Origin: Sphingobacterium faecale
Lineage (GTDB): Bacteria; Bacteroidota; Bacteroidia; Sphingobacteriales; Sphingobacteriaceae
NCBI RefSeq assembly: GCF_016746095.1
Contig: NZ_JAERTY010000007.1
Location: forward strand, 186,001 to 250,000
Reading direction: 5' to 3'
DNA length: 64,000 bases
Shown here: positions 42,920-51,825 of the stretch, one piece after another
Numbering within the stretch: the stretch's first letter is position 1
Layout of the letters: each line of letters starts with the position of its first letter
The notes under the pieces: generated by a model
Database searches by the model: none
The model's input: the letters and a program-made list of their open reading frames with translations, nothing else
Told to the model about the DNA's origin: nothing
Program-made: the position numbers and the translations under genes

Positions 42920-43096
42920 TTAATCCCGTCTTCCTCCAAACATCTTGGCAAGTAGCCATATTAGAAGTGCAACGACTACGACTACGATAAGAATACCCGA
43001 CCAAACTCCGGCTTTGAAAATACCTCCAATAATCTCACAACTGGTCAATGACATTATAGTCAGGATCATTAGTGTTATAGTGCTTAATTTTTTCAT
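42920..43096 (-). CDS. Small membrane lipoprotein (58 aa)
   Basis: MKKLSTITLMILTIMSLTSC is a lipoprotein signal with LTSC as lipobox. The rest is one strongly hydrophobic helix (VWSGILIVVVVVALLIWLL) and a basic end (GGRRD). Similar short proteins in this phylum are sometimes mislabelled phosphatidate cytidylyltransferase. The ATG at 43096 stands directly after the TTATATACAT leader of repeat copy B; a longer frame start at 43171 would translate the repeat. Confidence 0.65.
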   Translation of the reverse strand: MKKLSTITLMILTIMSLTSCEIIGGIFKAGVWSGILIVVVVVALLIWLLAKMFGGRRD

Positions 43097-43223
43097 ATGT
43101 ATATAATTTACAGTTGCTATATGGAATATCCCAATTGCATTATGCACGACTTTATTACTGTTGGTGTGCATGCTGCTCCGCGGTTATTGGTGTTTGGGCA
43201 GTTATACTACATGAATATTTCAT
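43094..43223 (-). repeat. Dispersed start-codon-carrying repeat, copy B
   Basis: On the minus strand it begins ATGAAATATTCATGTAG and contains CCGCGGAGCAGCATGCACA and CGTGCATAAT--TTGGGATATTCCATAT, matching copy A1 (CCGCGAAGCAGCATGCACA). It ends AAATTATATACATATGAAA at the start of the 58-residue gene. In A1 and B the identical stretch is read in different frames, which argues for nucleotide-level, not protein-level, conservation. Confidence 0.7.
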
Positions 43224-43377
43224 ATTTGACTTTTAATTATTAACAAGTAAGCTGCAAAAAGGTTTATTTCTTTAGTTTTAAATAATTGTAAAGAATCAGT
43301 GTTGGATCGGTTCTATACGAATAAATGTATAGCGGACACGCTGGTTTGTATATCAATAATTACAATGGGAGAGGTAT
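43224..43377. other. Non-coding stretch upstream of repeat copy B
   Basis: No gene seen. This is part of a 347-base gap between the small lipoprotein gene and metE, which otherwise holds repeat copy B and the metE terminator. It is AT-rich, and a TAnnTTTG element for the minus-strand genes was not found. Confidence 0.45.
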
Positions 43378-43413
43378 GTGAAAAATCCCAGGCTTTTTGG
43401 TTCCTGGGATTTT
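43378..43413 (-). terminator. Intrinsic terminator after metE
   Basis: AAAATCCCAGG (43382-43392) pairs with CCTGGGATTTT (43403-43413). On the minus strand the hairpin is followed by a run of T, so it ends metE transcripts. Confidence 0.8.
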
Positions 43414-43443
43414 AAGTTTATTTAATACTACTAATTTTTGCTG

Positions 43444-45756
43444 TTATTCTGCTCTTAATATTTTTGCAGCTTTGACCATAGATTCTAATGCTGCTTTTGT
43501 TTCTGGCCAAGCACGTGTTTTTAGACCACAGTCTGGGTTGACCCAAAGTTGTTCAGAAGGAACAACTGCTTTTGCCTTGCGCAATAGATCGACCATTTCT
43601 TCTGTGCTAGGTACACGAGGAGAGTGGATGTCATATACGCCCGGGCCGATGTCGTTTGGATATTTAAAGTCGCCAGCGAACGCATTTAATAATTTCATCT
43701 GTGAACGTGATGTCTCAATGGTAATCACATCGGCATCCATCGCTGCGATATCTTTGATTACATTGTTGAATTCGGAATAACACATGTGGGTATGGATCTG
43801 TGTATCGTCTGCAACATTGGAGGAGGAGACACGGAACGCACGCACGGCCCAATTCAAATATTCTTGCTGATCGGCTTTCCGTAAAGGAAGTCCTTCACGT
43901 ATTGCAGGCTCATCAATCTGAATGATTTTGATGCCTGATTTTTCTAATGCTTGCACTTCATCCAATATCGCTAATGCAATTTGATAGGTCGTGGTAGAAC
44001 GTGGCTGGTCGTTGCGGACAAATGACCATTGAAGGATGGTAACAGGACCAGTCAACATTCCTTTTACAGGACGGTTGGTCAATGATTGCGCATAAGCTGA
44101 CCAACGCACTGTCATATCTGCAGGGCGGTACACATCCCCATAAATCACTGGCGGCTTGACACAGCGTGAACCGTATGATTGCACCCATCCATATTGTGTA
44201 AATGCATAACCAGCTAATTGTTCGCCGAAGTATTCAACCATGTCGTTGCGTTCGAACTCTCCGTGCACTAATACATCGATCTCTAATTGTTCTTGAAGAC
44301 GAATGGTATTTTCTGTTTCTTCAGCAATAGCTTTATCGTATTCTTCTTGTGTAATGGTTCCTTTTTTAAGATCTGCACGCCATTTACGAACATCCTTGGT
44401 CTGTGGGAATGATCCAATCGTGGTTGTAGCAAACGATGGTAAGTTGAATTTTGCTTGTTGTGCTGCTTTACGTGATGCAAACGGAGAGGTGCGCTGTGCA
44501 TCCTCATCTGTAATATTACTTACACGTTCCTTTACTTCAGGTCGGTGTATTAGTGGGGATGTACGACGGCTTTCTGCGGAGGCTTTATTAGCTTCAAAGT
44601 GTTGCGCTGTTGTTGCGTCAACGTCTCCATTGGCTAATATAGCAAGGTCTTTTACTTCTGCTAGCTTTTGTTTGGCAAATGCTAACCAGTTTTTGACTTC
44701 AGCAGGAAGTGTTTCTTCATTCTTTTCACTTTCCAAATCAAATGGTACGTGGAGTAAAGAGGAAGAAGTGCCTACCCATACACGATCTGCACCTAATGCA
44801 TTAACGGCCTGCTGGATTTTGGTAAGTGATTTTTGATAATCATTCTTCCATATATTACGTCCCTCTACAACGCCCAAAGAAAGAGTCAGTGATGATGGAA
44901 CCTTAGCCAAGAGTGTGTCTAATTGATTCTCACCACGTACGAGGTCAATATGTAGGGCATGTACAGGTAGATTGACTGCTAGATCTTCATTGTCCTGTAA
45001 TGCCTCGAAATAAGTGGTTGCAATAAGTTTTGCATTTCCAGCAGCACTATTTAATCTTTCAAAAACTTGGTTATATAAAGCTTTTGTTTTAGCATCGATA
45101 TCCAGGGCCAAGTAGGGTTCATCAATTTGGATGTATTTAGCGCCCGCATCAGCTAGCTTGGACAGGATCTGTTCGTAAACTGGTAATAGGTTTTCAATTA
45201 AGTCAATACGGTTAAACCCTGTTTCTTTTTCTTTTCCTATCAATAAGTATGTGATGGGGCCGATAATAACTGGCTTGGTGTCGATACCAAGAGCTTTAGC
45301 TTCATTATATTCATTTAAGAACTTTTCTGAACTAAGTTTGAATGTCTGTCCTTTTGTAAATTCAGGAACCATGTAGTGGTAGTTTGTGTCAAACCACTTG
45401 GTCATTTCGGACGCTGTAACGTCTATTCCGTCTTGTTGGAAACCGCGAGCCATAGCGAAGTACAGATCTAAACTGTAGCCGTTGTCTGCTTTATCCAATA
45501 AAGAGCTGTAACGAGCCGGTATCGCACCTAACGTTAAGGAAAGATCCAATACTTGATCATAAAAAGAGAAATCATTGGAAGGAATTAAATCAATTCCGGC
45601 ATTCTTTTGTGTGTTCCAATTTGCTTGACGGATTTCTTTGGCTGTTTGAAGTAATTCTTCCGCAGAAATCTTTTTAGCCCAATACGCCTCATTAGCTTTT
45701 TTTAGTTCGCGGAAAGGTCCCACTCTTGGGTAACCTAAGTTGTTGGTAATTAACAT
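43444..45756 (-). CDS. metE: Cobalamin-independent methionine synthase
   Basis: A 770-residue enzyme that transfers a methyl group from 5-methyltetrahydrofolate-polyglutamate to homocysteine. The zinc site appears as HMCYSEF (His and Cys) and CGLKTR near the C-terminus, with QIDEPA and TTIGSFPQT typical of the C-terminal barrel. N-terminal NNLGYPRVGPFRELKKANE matches the family. A SAM-I riboswitch and a promoter lie upstream, so expression should fall when SAM is plentiful. Confidence 0.95.
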   Translation of the reverse strand: MLITNNLGYPRVGPFRELKKANEAYWAKKISAEELLQTAKEIRQANWNTQKNAGIDLIPSNDFSFYDQVLDLSLTLGAIPARYSSLLDKADNGYSLDLYFAMARGFQQDGIDVTASEMTKWFDTNYHYMVPEFTKGQTFKLSSEKFLNEYNEAKALGIDTKPVIIGPITYLLIGKEKETGFNRIDLIENLLPVYEQILSKLADAGAKYIQIDEPYLALDIDAKTKALYNQVFERLNSAAGNAKLIATTYFEALQDNEDLAVNLPVHALHIDLVRGENQLDTLLAKVPSSLTLSLGVVEGRNIWKNDYQKSLTKIQQAVNALGADRVWVGTSSSLLHVPFDLESEKNEETLPAEVKNWLAFAKQKLAEVKDLAILANGDVDATTAQHFEANKASAESRRTSPLIHRPEVKERVSNITDEDAQRTSPFASRKAAQQAKFNLPSFATTTIGSFPQTKDVRKWRADLKKGTITQEEYDKAIAEETENTIRLQEQLEIDVLVHGEFERNDMVEYFGEQLAGYAFTQYGWVQSYGSRCVKPPVIYGDVYRPADMTVRWSAYAQSLTNRPVKGMLTGPVTILQWSFVRNDQPRSTTTYQIALAILDEVQALEKSGIKIIQIDEPAIREGLPLRKADQQEYLNWAVRAFRVSSSNVADDTQIHTHMCYSEFNNVIKDIAAMDADVITIETSRSQMKLLNAFAGDFKYPNDIGPGVYDIHSPRVPSTEEMVDLLRKAKAVVPSEQLWVNPDCGLKTRAWPETKAALESMVKAAKILRAE

Positions 45757-45830
45757 ACTATTCCCTTTTTAAAATGTTTTTTAATAAAAAAATAATGCTG
45801 TAGAGAGAGTTCTTGGATCAGAAACTTCGG

Positions 45831-45930
45831 CTTATCTTTTCCGCCAGCTGGCGGATAGAATTTAGCACCTTGTCAAGGGACAGGTTGCTAAGGCTTCATC
45901 GGGTCTAGTCCCTCTGCCTTTCTCTATAAG
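45831..45930 (-). promoter_or_regulatory. SAM-I (S-box) riboswitch aptamer upstream of metE
   Basis: On the minus strand: CTTATAGAGA opens P1, AAGGC/GCCTT forms P2, the conserved core reads GAGGGACTAGACCCGATGAA and GCCTTAGCAACC, P3 follows with AGCAACC/GGTGCT, the P4 position holds TCCGCCAGCTGGCGGA, and ATAAG closes P1. P1, P2, P3 and P4 are all present. The classical terminator switch is not obvious downstream, so control may be at translation. Its target is metE. Confidence 0.92.
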
Positions 45931-45935
45931 CGCTG

Positions 45936-45965
45936 CTAAATTAAAGAGAAGAATTGATATTACAA
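45936..45965 (-). promoter_or_regulatory. metE promoter abutting the upstream terminator
   Basis: On the minus strand, TTG (45963-45965), a 19-nt spacer and TAATTTAG (45936-45943; one mismatch to TAnnTTTG). Transcription should start at about 45931, i.e. directly at the aptamer. The -33 element lies in the T tract of the terminator of the response regulator gene. Confidence 0.6.
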
Positions 45966-45999
45966 AAAAAAAGACAAAAACAGATTCGTTTTCGTCTTT
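45964..45999 (-). terminator. Intrinsic terminator after the response regulator gene
   Basis: AAAGACAAAAAC (45970-45981) pairs with GTTTTCGTCTTT (45988-45999) with one mismatch; on the minus strand a run of nine T follows. It closes the two-component operon. Confidence 0.8.
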
Positions 46000-46023
46000 C
46001 TTTGTTCTTGAGGTTATACGATT

Positions 46024-46710
46024 TTAGCTCACGAGCAGTTTGTATCCTTTACCATGGACATTGACAATCTCTACATTAGGGTCTTCTTTAAGATACTTTC
46101 TAAGCTTACTTAAAAAAACATCCATACTGCGACCAGTAAAGTAGTTGTCATCATGCCAGATCTTGATGAGAGCTTCCTCGCGTGTGAGAACATCGTTCTT
46201 TTTTAAGCAGAGTAGACGTAGCAATTCTGCTTCTTTGGTCGATAGTTTTTGCTGTTGCCCTTTGTAGGATATAATCTGACTGGTATAATCAAAAAAATAC
46301 CCGCCAATTTCAAATTTGTCTGCAAGTTCTTCTTCTTTGTCTTTAGATACTCGTTTGAGCAAAGCGTTAATACGTAGTAAAAGTTCTTCGACACGAAATG
46401 GCTTTGTGATATAGTCGTCTCCTCCCAATTCAAAGGCTTGGGTTTTGTCTTCCATCATTCCTTTGGCCGTAGCAAAAATGATCGGGATGGTCTGATTTAT
46501 CTTCCTGATTTCTTTTCCCAATGTGAAACCATCTTTTCTAGGCATCATGACATCGAAAATACAAAGATCGAAATTGTCTTTTCTAAACTGCTCTAATGCC
46601 TGTTCTCCATCTTGGCAAAGTACTACTTCGTATTTTCCTTTTAGTTCTAGGTAGTCTTTTAAGAGTTCACCTAGATTAGGGTCATCTTCTGCTAATAATA
46701 TCTTTTGCAT
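46024..46710 (-). CDS. OmpR/PhoB family response regulator
   Basis: A 228-residue regulator. The receiver domain (1-120) has the acidic pair EDD near the N-terminus and the phospho-acceptor Asp in CIFDVMMPRKDG; the C-terminal winged helix (about 130-225) includes TKEAELLRLLCL and GRSMDVFLSKLRKYL. Its partner kinase lies 19 nt upstream on the same strand. The pair resembles the Bacteroides RprX/RprY system, from memory of the family, and may respond to envelope or oxidative stress. Confidence 0.93.
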   Translation of the reverse strand: MQKILLAEDDPNLGELLKDYLELKGKYEVVLCQDGEQALEQFRKDNFDLCIFDVMMPRKDGFTLGKEIRKINQTIPIIFATAKGMMEDKTQAFELGGDDYITKPFRVEELLLRINALLKRVSKDKEEELADKFEIGGYFFDYTSQIISYKGQQQKLSTKEAELLRLLCLKKNDVLTREEALIKIWHDDNYFTGRSMDVFLSKLRKYLKEDPNVEIVNVHGKGYKLLVS

Positions 46711-46729
46711 AGTGGTTTGTTGTCTTTGT

Positions 46730-48598
46730 TTATGAGTTATCGATGTCTTTTGATTTTAATGGTAATGTTATCTCAAAAGTTGTGCCTCTATCTTTTTCGC
46801 TTTTTACCTGAATTTTTCCATCTAATCTCTTAATGATATCATGGACATAGCTCAATCCTAGTCCAAAACCTTTTACATTGTGTAGATTCCCAGTAGGAAT
46901 TCGGTAGAACTGGTCAAATATTTTTTCCTGCTGTTCTTTTGTCATCCCCATCCCCTTGTCAGAAATTGATATTATGATATTTCCTTTCGAATTATGGCTT
47001 TTTACCAGTATCTCTGGTGAATTTGGACTATATTTTATAGCATTGTCAACTAAGTTAAAGAATACATTGGAAAGATGCAATTCATCCCCTATAACTAAGT
47101 CTTTGGTCGCTGATAAGTCAGACTGGATTGACCCCTTGGCCTTTTGCAGCTGTAATTGCATACTGTCTAAAACACCCTCTAATAACGGGTTGACAAGGAC
47201 ATCAACACGTTCTATCTTAAGGTTTTCTTTTTCCAGTTTAGCTATATTTAGTACGCGTTCGATGTGACTACCTAGTCTTACGTTTTCGTCGTAAATAATA
47301 TTTGCTAGTTTATTTACACGTTGTTCATTTGATGCGATTTCAGGATCTCTTAAGGACTCACTTGCAATCATGATAGTCGCCACGGGAGTTTTGAATTCGT
47401 GGGTCATATTGTTGATAAAGTCTGTTTTCATTTCTGAAATCTTTTTCTGTTTGAAGATAATAGACAATGTGTAGGCGAAGCAACCAATAAGTAGGGCAAA
47501 GAGCGTTAGGGTAGGTAATATCAGGTAGCTCATGTTGTCTGCAATGACCCGCTTTTTGTTGGGAAAATATATACTCAATCGACCTGTTGGCTCTCCGAAG
47601 TCTCCCTTGAATAAGGCTGTGGTATAGCGAGGAGACTGATCAGCTGTTGTAAGTGTCTCGGCATCGGGACTATGGTAAATAATCTTCGATCGATCTCTGA
47701 TCTCGATTTTGAACGGAGAATGTATGCCTCGAGATATTAACTCTTCTTGCAGTAGTTTTTGGACTTGATTTTGATTTACCCTTTGTTCAAGTGGCCTGTT
47801 TGACAGTTGAATGCTCAATGCAATGTCTTCGACGAATCCTGCCTTCTTGCCTCCCAAAATGGCTAAGGTGTCAAAAGCATTTTCTGCTCCAGCCAGCGCA
47901 TTTTTCTTGTCTGCCAAAAACTCTTTGTTCAATACCTCTAGCTGTGCTCTCAGCTCCATAAGTTCGAAGGCAACTTTTGCATCGGCTTTTGGAGGTAAAG
48001 TTGCAATACGATAATCTCTGACAATTCCCATGGCGTCTATTGTAGATACAACGTATCGAACGGAATCGTCTTTTGCGCTAACGCGTGGTAATTCCTGTGT
48101 AGCTGATACAACAACAAAACTCTGTGCCAGTGAGGTTCCGGGAATGCGTTCTTGAACCAGACTGATATCTATATACTGTTGAGTTTGGCGTTTGCGGAAA
48201 TAAGTCTCGTAAAACCAGTTTTCGATATAGGTAATATTTGCAAATATTGCTTTTAGTTTTTCGTCTTCTTCCCGGAATATACTTTCTACGTCAAGTTGTT
48301 GTAATCTTAATCTTTCAATTTGACGTTGTATACGCAATTGTTCGGCAAGCATCCGTTGTTTTTTTTGCTCTGCTTCATATTTGGCTTGATTGGCCCGTGT
48401 TATGATCTGGGAATTGTTGATTAATTCACTTTTCTCGATTTCTGAAGCTACCTTAGCTAATGAAGTGTTGATTGCTTCATCAAAAAGAATTGATTTTTGC
48501 TTGTAGGTCTCACGGATAAAATAGTATTGCATGGCCACTACGCCGAGTAGGGCAATAGACATTAGACCTATGATCAGTGAGATGCTTTTTTTCTTCAT
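46730..48598 (-). CDS. Sensor histidine kinase
   Basis: A 622-residue membrane kinase. It has an N-terminal helix (SLIIGLMSIALLGVVAMQYYF), a long extracytoplasmic sensor region with coiled-coil (QKKQRMLAEQLRIQRQIERL), a second helix (LILPTLTLFALLIGCFAYTL), and then HisKA with the phospho-acceptor His in NNMTHEFKTPVATI and HATPase with NLVDNAIKYS, DKGMGM and GFGLGLSYV. It should phosphorylate the neighbouring response regulator. Its promoter places the transcription start at the start codon, so the mRNA may be leaderless. Confidence 0.93.
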   Translation of the reverse strand: MKKKSISLIIGLMSIALLGVVAMQYYFIRETYKQKSILFDEAINTSLAKVASEIEKSELINNSQIITRANQAKYEAEQKKQRMLAEQLRIQRQIERLRLQQLDVESIFREEDEKLKAIFANITYIENWFYETYFRKRQTQQYIDISLVQERIPGTSLAQSFVVVSATQELPRVSAKDDSVRYVVSTIDAMGIVRDYRIATLPPKADAKVAFELMELRAQLEVLNKEFLADKKNALAGAENAFDTLAILGGKKAGFVEDIALSIQLSNRPLEQRVNQNQVQKLLQEELISRGIHSPFKIEIRDRSKIIYHSPDAETLTTADQSPRYTTALFKGDFGEPTGRLSIYFPNKKRVIADNMSYLILPTLTLFALLIGCFAYTLSIIFKQKKISEMKTDFINNMTHEFKTPVATIMIASESLRDPEIASNEQRVNKLANIIYDENVRLGSHIERVLNIAKLEKENLKIERVDVLVNPLLEGVLDSMQLQLQKAKGSIQSDLSATKDLVIGDELHLSNVFFNLVDNAIKYSPNSPEILVKSHNSKGNIIISISDKGMGMTKEQQEKIFDQFYRIPTGNLHNVKGFGLGLSYVHDIIKRLDGKIQVKSEKDRGTTFEITLPLKSKDIDNS

Positions 48599-48603
48599 TG
48601 TTA

Positions 48604-48611
48604 CAAAAATA
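48604..48611 (-). promoter_or_regulatory. Candidate -7 element directly before the histidine kinase start codon
   Basis: On the minus strand TATTTTTG fits TAnnTTTG exactly, and its last G lies only 5 nt before the ATG. Initiation about 4 nt downstream of the element would give an mRNA with a 5' leader of two nucleotides or none. A -33 TTG is not clear (TTC with 17-nt spacing). Confidence 0.45.
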
Positions 48612-48754
48612 GTAATGTATTATACCTTGAAGCTCTCTTTAACACTATTTAACAGCGGTTTAAGGAATTAGAGGAGATGATATTGTTGATAATATTTGTA
48701 TTTTTATTTAAACATGGGGGTATGTATGGTTTATATATTTTGCTTTTTTTGATG

Positions 48755-49156
48755 ATGACAAACATAAATTCTAATATAGTGAAAAGAATAAGTTTTAGTT
48801 TTATTTTTTTTGTCTTGCTGTCCGGCCAAGTTTGGGCGCAAGTAGAGGGATCCGAGAAGAAAGCTAGAGGAGATTATAAGTGTTGTATGTCTGTAGTGGA
48901 GTTCAAAATCCCGAAAATTGATACGTTGAGAGTGAACGGTACTGACTCTTTGTTGAGAAATTATGGTCTAAGACCAGTTGAGATTCCTAACGCGTATAAG
49001 AGACCGGAAGATAGTGCATCGACTTCGAGAATGCCTATAGTGCGGCTTTCTGGAAAGAATTGTGCACGAATGCCTGGGACTGAGCGGTTGGATAAAATGG
49101 AGGATTATAAAAAAAATATCCCTCATATGAAAACAATACCTTTGCTTATGAAGTGA
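48755..49156 (+). CDS. Secreted hypothetical protein with cysteine pair
   Basis: A 133-residue protein with a signal peptide (RISFSFIFFVLLSGQVWAQ). The mature part has KCCMSVVEFKIPKIDTLRVNGTDSL and KNCARMPG, giving three cysteines and no known motif. Two adjacent ATGs (48752, 48755) precede the signal; an earlier one at 48677 adds a second hydrophobic stretch and is less likely. It is divergent from the kinase gene and ends at a bidirectional terminator. Function unknown. Confidence 0.55.
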   Translation: MTNINSNIVKRISFSFIFFVLLSGQVWAQVEGSEKKARGDYKCCMSVVEFKIPKIDTLRVNGTDSLLRNYGLRPVEIPNAYKRPEDSASTSRMPIVRLSGKNCARMPGTERLDKMEDYKKNIPHMKTIPLLMK

Positions 49157-49174
49157 TTGATTTGTACTTATCAA

Positions 49175-49226
49175 TAACAAAAGGGGGGGGCTGTCTTGGC
49201 ATTTACGAGACAGCCCCCTTTTGTTA
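49175..49226. terminator. Bidirectional intrinsic terminator
   Basis: TAACAAAAGGGGG-CTGTCT pairs with AGACAG-CCCCCTTTTGTTA with a few extra G on one side. A run of A precedes and T follows, so it serves both the secreted protein gene (+) and pyk (-). Confidence 0.85.
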
Positions 49227-49247
49227 TAATATATGGTTTAAAATAAA

Positions 49248-50678
49248 TTAATTTACTTCTGAAACTCTAATCGTATTTGTCTTTCCTTTTTCGTGTAAAG
49301 GCGTTGACGCCGTATTGATTACAATTTGTCCTTTTTCTACCAGTTGATTTGATTTTAAAAGTTCATTGACATCTTGGATCGTGCCATCTGTACTCTCATA
49401 CTTTTCGTACATGAAGGTTCTTACTCCCCATAGTAAACTAAGTTGTCTCAATAGGTTTTTATTGCCTGTAAACACGTAGACATCAGCATTTGGTCTGTAG
49501 CTTGAGATTTCGAAAGCAGTGTAACCTGAAGCAGTCATTACTGCAATTGCTGAAGCTTTAGTTTTTTCGGCTAAAAAGATAGAAGAGCCACAGATTGCAT
49601 CTGGAATTTTGTTTACTTCTATGAAAGCATCTACTTTTTCGCTATAATAGGGATAAGATGTGGATTCGACATGTGTAATTACCTTTGCCATTGTCTCTAT
49701 GACAATTTCAGGAAACTCTCCGACAGAAGTTTCTCCGCTCAACATGACTGCGTCAGCCCCATCTAATACCGAATTTGCAACGTCATTTACCTCTGCGCGG
49801 GTAGGACGAGGTGTGGTGATCATGCTTTCTAACATCTGGGTTGCGATAATTACAGGTTTAGAAAGATTACGACATTTTTGTACAATTATTTTCTGTAGAC
49901 CAGGTACTTCTTCCATAGGCATTTCGACACCTAGGTCCCCGCGAGCTACCATTACTGCATCTGTTGCGTTGATGATAGCGTCTATATTTTCGATTGCTTC
50001 TGGTTTTTCAATTTTTGCAATTATTTTCGCATGGCTTCCTTTAGCAGCTATAATCTTTTTGCATTGTTCTATATCTTCTGCTGAACGGACAAATGACATT
50101 GCAATCCAATCGGCACCATGATCTAAAGCAAAGTTTAGATTGTCTAGATCTTCTTCAGTCAATGATGGGATTGACACTTTGGTGTTAGGGAGGTTTACTC
50201 CTTTGCGAGAGGTTAAAATACCCCCATGTACCACTTCACAGATAACAGTATCTTTATGGTCTGTCGATATGACTCGTAGCTGTAACTTGCCATCATCTAG
50301 GAGTATAATTTCATTCTCCTTAACGTCGTTAGGAAAGTTTTCGTAAGTAATATAGATTTGTTTTTCGTCACCAATTAGTTCTTTTGTTGTCATTTCAACT
50401 GTTGAGCCATTGATCAGTGTTGCTCCACCTTCTTTCATCTTGCCGATACGGATTTTAGGACCTTGTAAATCTGCTAAAATGCTCACATTGAAGGAATGTT
50501 TTGCGTTAATCTCATTGATGGTGTTAATAACTTGAAGGTGATCGTTTTGGCTACCATGAGAAAAGTTCAATCTGCATACATCGACGCCTTTAGCAATCAT
50601 ACTGGTCAATACCTCTATATTGGACGATGCAGGACCTAGAGTCGCTACTATTTTGGTTCTTTTTTGAATCTTCTTCAT
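49248..50678 (-). CDS. pyk: Pyruvate kinase
   Basis: A 476-residue glycolytic enzyme making pyruvate and ATP from phosphoenolpyruvate and ADP. N-terminal TKIVATLGPASSN, the active-site signature IAKIEKPEAIENID and MVARGDLGVEMP are all present, followed by the C-terminal allosteric domain. It lies in a two-gene arrangement with the IPExxxVDY gene upstream on the same strand, 114 nt away, as is usual for this phylum. Confidence 0.95.
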   Translation of the reverse strand: MKKIQKRTKIVATLGPASSNIEVLTSMIAKGVDVCRLNFSHGSQNDHLQVINTINEINAKHSFNVSILADLQGPKIRIGKMKEGGATLINGSTVEMTTKELIGDEKQIYITYENFPNDVKENEIILLDDGKLQLRVISTDHKDTVICEVVHGGILTSRKGVNLPNTKVSIPSLTEEDLDNLNFALDHGADWIAMSFVRSAEDIEQCKKIIAAKGSHAKIIAKIEKPEAIENIDAIINATDAVMVARGDLGVEMPMEEVPGLQKIIVQKCRNLSKPVIIATQMLESMITTPRPTRAEVNDVANSVLDGADAVMLSGETSVGEFPEIVIETMAKVITHVESTSYPYYSEKVDAFIEVNKIPDAICGSSIFLAEKTKASAIAVMTASGYTAFEISSYRPNADVYVFTGNKNLLRQLSLLWGVRTFMYEKYESTDGTIQDVNELLKSNQLVEKGQIVINTASTPLHEKGKTNTIRVSEVN

Positions 50679-50792
50679 ATTGTTGTTGTTCTATTTTTTT
50701 TGACTGTTCCTGAATTGATTTCAGAGTAACAAGTGATTATGGCTAATCTAAACTTTATAAGGGTGTAAAATCTACACACTTTAAAGAATTCG

Positions 50793-51293
50793 CTAAAATA
50801 TCAGATTTTCTTTAGATTTCAATATTGTTGGGTCAATTTCTTTCACCAACATGATTTCGTTGATTGATTTTAGGTTGTCCAGTAGAGTATCAAGATCTTC
50901 TTTATCTATATAATGTTTTATGATTATGAAATAGTCAAAATTAGGCGCTTCTGGTATGAGGAGGCCATTTTCAAGGCTTTTGTTGTTGATGAGGTAGTAT
51001 TCAAAATCAAAAGAATCACAACAATATCTGTACATCTGATAATGGTGTTTTGTTTCTTTTTTTCCTTTTGATTTTTCTTGGATAATATGAAAGTCTAATT
51101 CCTCCTGTGCTTTGGTTTTTAAGTTTCCATTGTGATCTATTGGGGATTCTTTGCCATAGATGAATCCTAACCCGGTATGTTTATTGATAAAATGGCATAG
51201 TCTGTAATCCCGGAAAGAGGAACTAATACCTACTAAAATAAAATCTAGCTCGAGGTCAAAGTCAATATCTAATTTGAATGTGATTTTGTTCAA
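50793..51293 (-). CDS. IPExxxVDY family protein
   Basis: A 166-residue Bacteroidetes-specific protein named after its motif, seen here as LIPEAPNFDYFI. The N-terminus (FKLDIDFDLELDFILVGISSSFRDYRLCHF) is also typical. Function is unknown. It is commonly found between pyk and acpP-fabF-rnc in this phylum, and the same order is seen here, with acpP divergent 269 nt away. Confidence 0.82.
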   Translation of the reverse strand: MNKITFKLDIDFDLELDFILVGISSSFRDYRLCHFINKHTGLGFIYGKESPIDHNGNLKTKAQEELDFHIIQEKSKGKKETKHHYQMYRYCCDSFDFEYYLINNKSLENGLLIPEAPNFDYFIIIKHYIDKEDLDTLLDNLKSINEIMLVKEIDPTILKSKENLIF

Positions 51294-51499
51294 TTTTATT
51301 ATAGGGTCTTGATTTATTTACGAAAGTACAACTTATGCATGTGGTTTTTTAGTGAAGTCGTGTAAATTTTGTATTAAATGAAAGTTTTTTTGTGATTCAA
51401 TATTACTTTTAGTATTATTGAGTTGTGTTTCTTTATAGGGCTATAATGCACTAAATGAGCTTGGTTGCTCTTTATTTGTCACCTAAAAATTAAAAAGGT

Positions 51500-51529
51500 T
51501 TGATTTTTGGTGAAATTTATTTTTCTTTG
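51500..51529 (+). promoter_or_regulatory. Candidate acpP promoter
   Basis: TTG (51500-51502), a 19-nt spacer and TTTCTTTG (51522-51529), one base off TAnnTTTG. The start site would lie about 29 nt before the acpP ATG. Confidence 0.5.
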
Positions 51530-51562
51530 CACAGATTTATTAAACAATTAAACTATAAAATC

Positions 51563-51799
51563 ATGTCAGATATCGCATCAAGAGTAAAAGCAATTATCGT
51601 TGAAAAGTTAGGTGTAGATGAAAATGAAGTGACACCAGAAGCGTCTTTCACGAATGATTTAGGTGCAGACTCACTTGATACAGTTGAGTTGATCATGGAA
51701 TTCGAAAAAGAATTTAACGTTGCAATTCCTGATGACCAAGCTGAAAATATCAGTACTGTAGGTCAAGCAATCGCTTATTTAGAAAAAAACGTTAACTAA
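51563..51799 (+). CDS. acpP: Housekeeping acyl carrier protein
   Basis: A 78-residue ACP with the phosphopantetheine serine in [11 protein letters not shown]. This DSL motif and the [19 protein letters not shown] helix are those of primary fatty-acid ACPs. The ATG at 51563 is chosen over an upstream in-frame ATG at 51500 lying in the promoter. It precedes fabF by 26 nt, the standard acpP-fabF order, and is distinct from the two cluster ACPs. Confidence 0.96.
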   Translation: MSDIASRVKAIIVEKLGVDENEVTPEASFTNDLGADSLDTVELIMEFEKEFNVAIPDDQAENISTVGQAIAYLEKNVN

Positions 51800-51825
51800 C
51801 TAATTGTATTAGGCTAAAGATATAA

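Noticed and set aside
42920..43096. Phosphatidate cytidylyltransferase
   Set aside because: At 58 residues with one helix and a lipobox, it cannot hold that fold.
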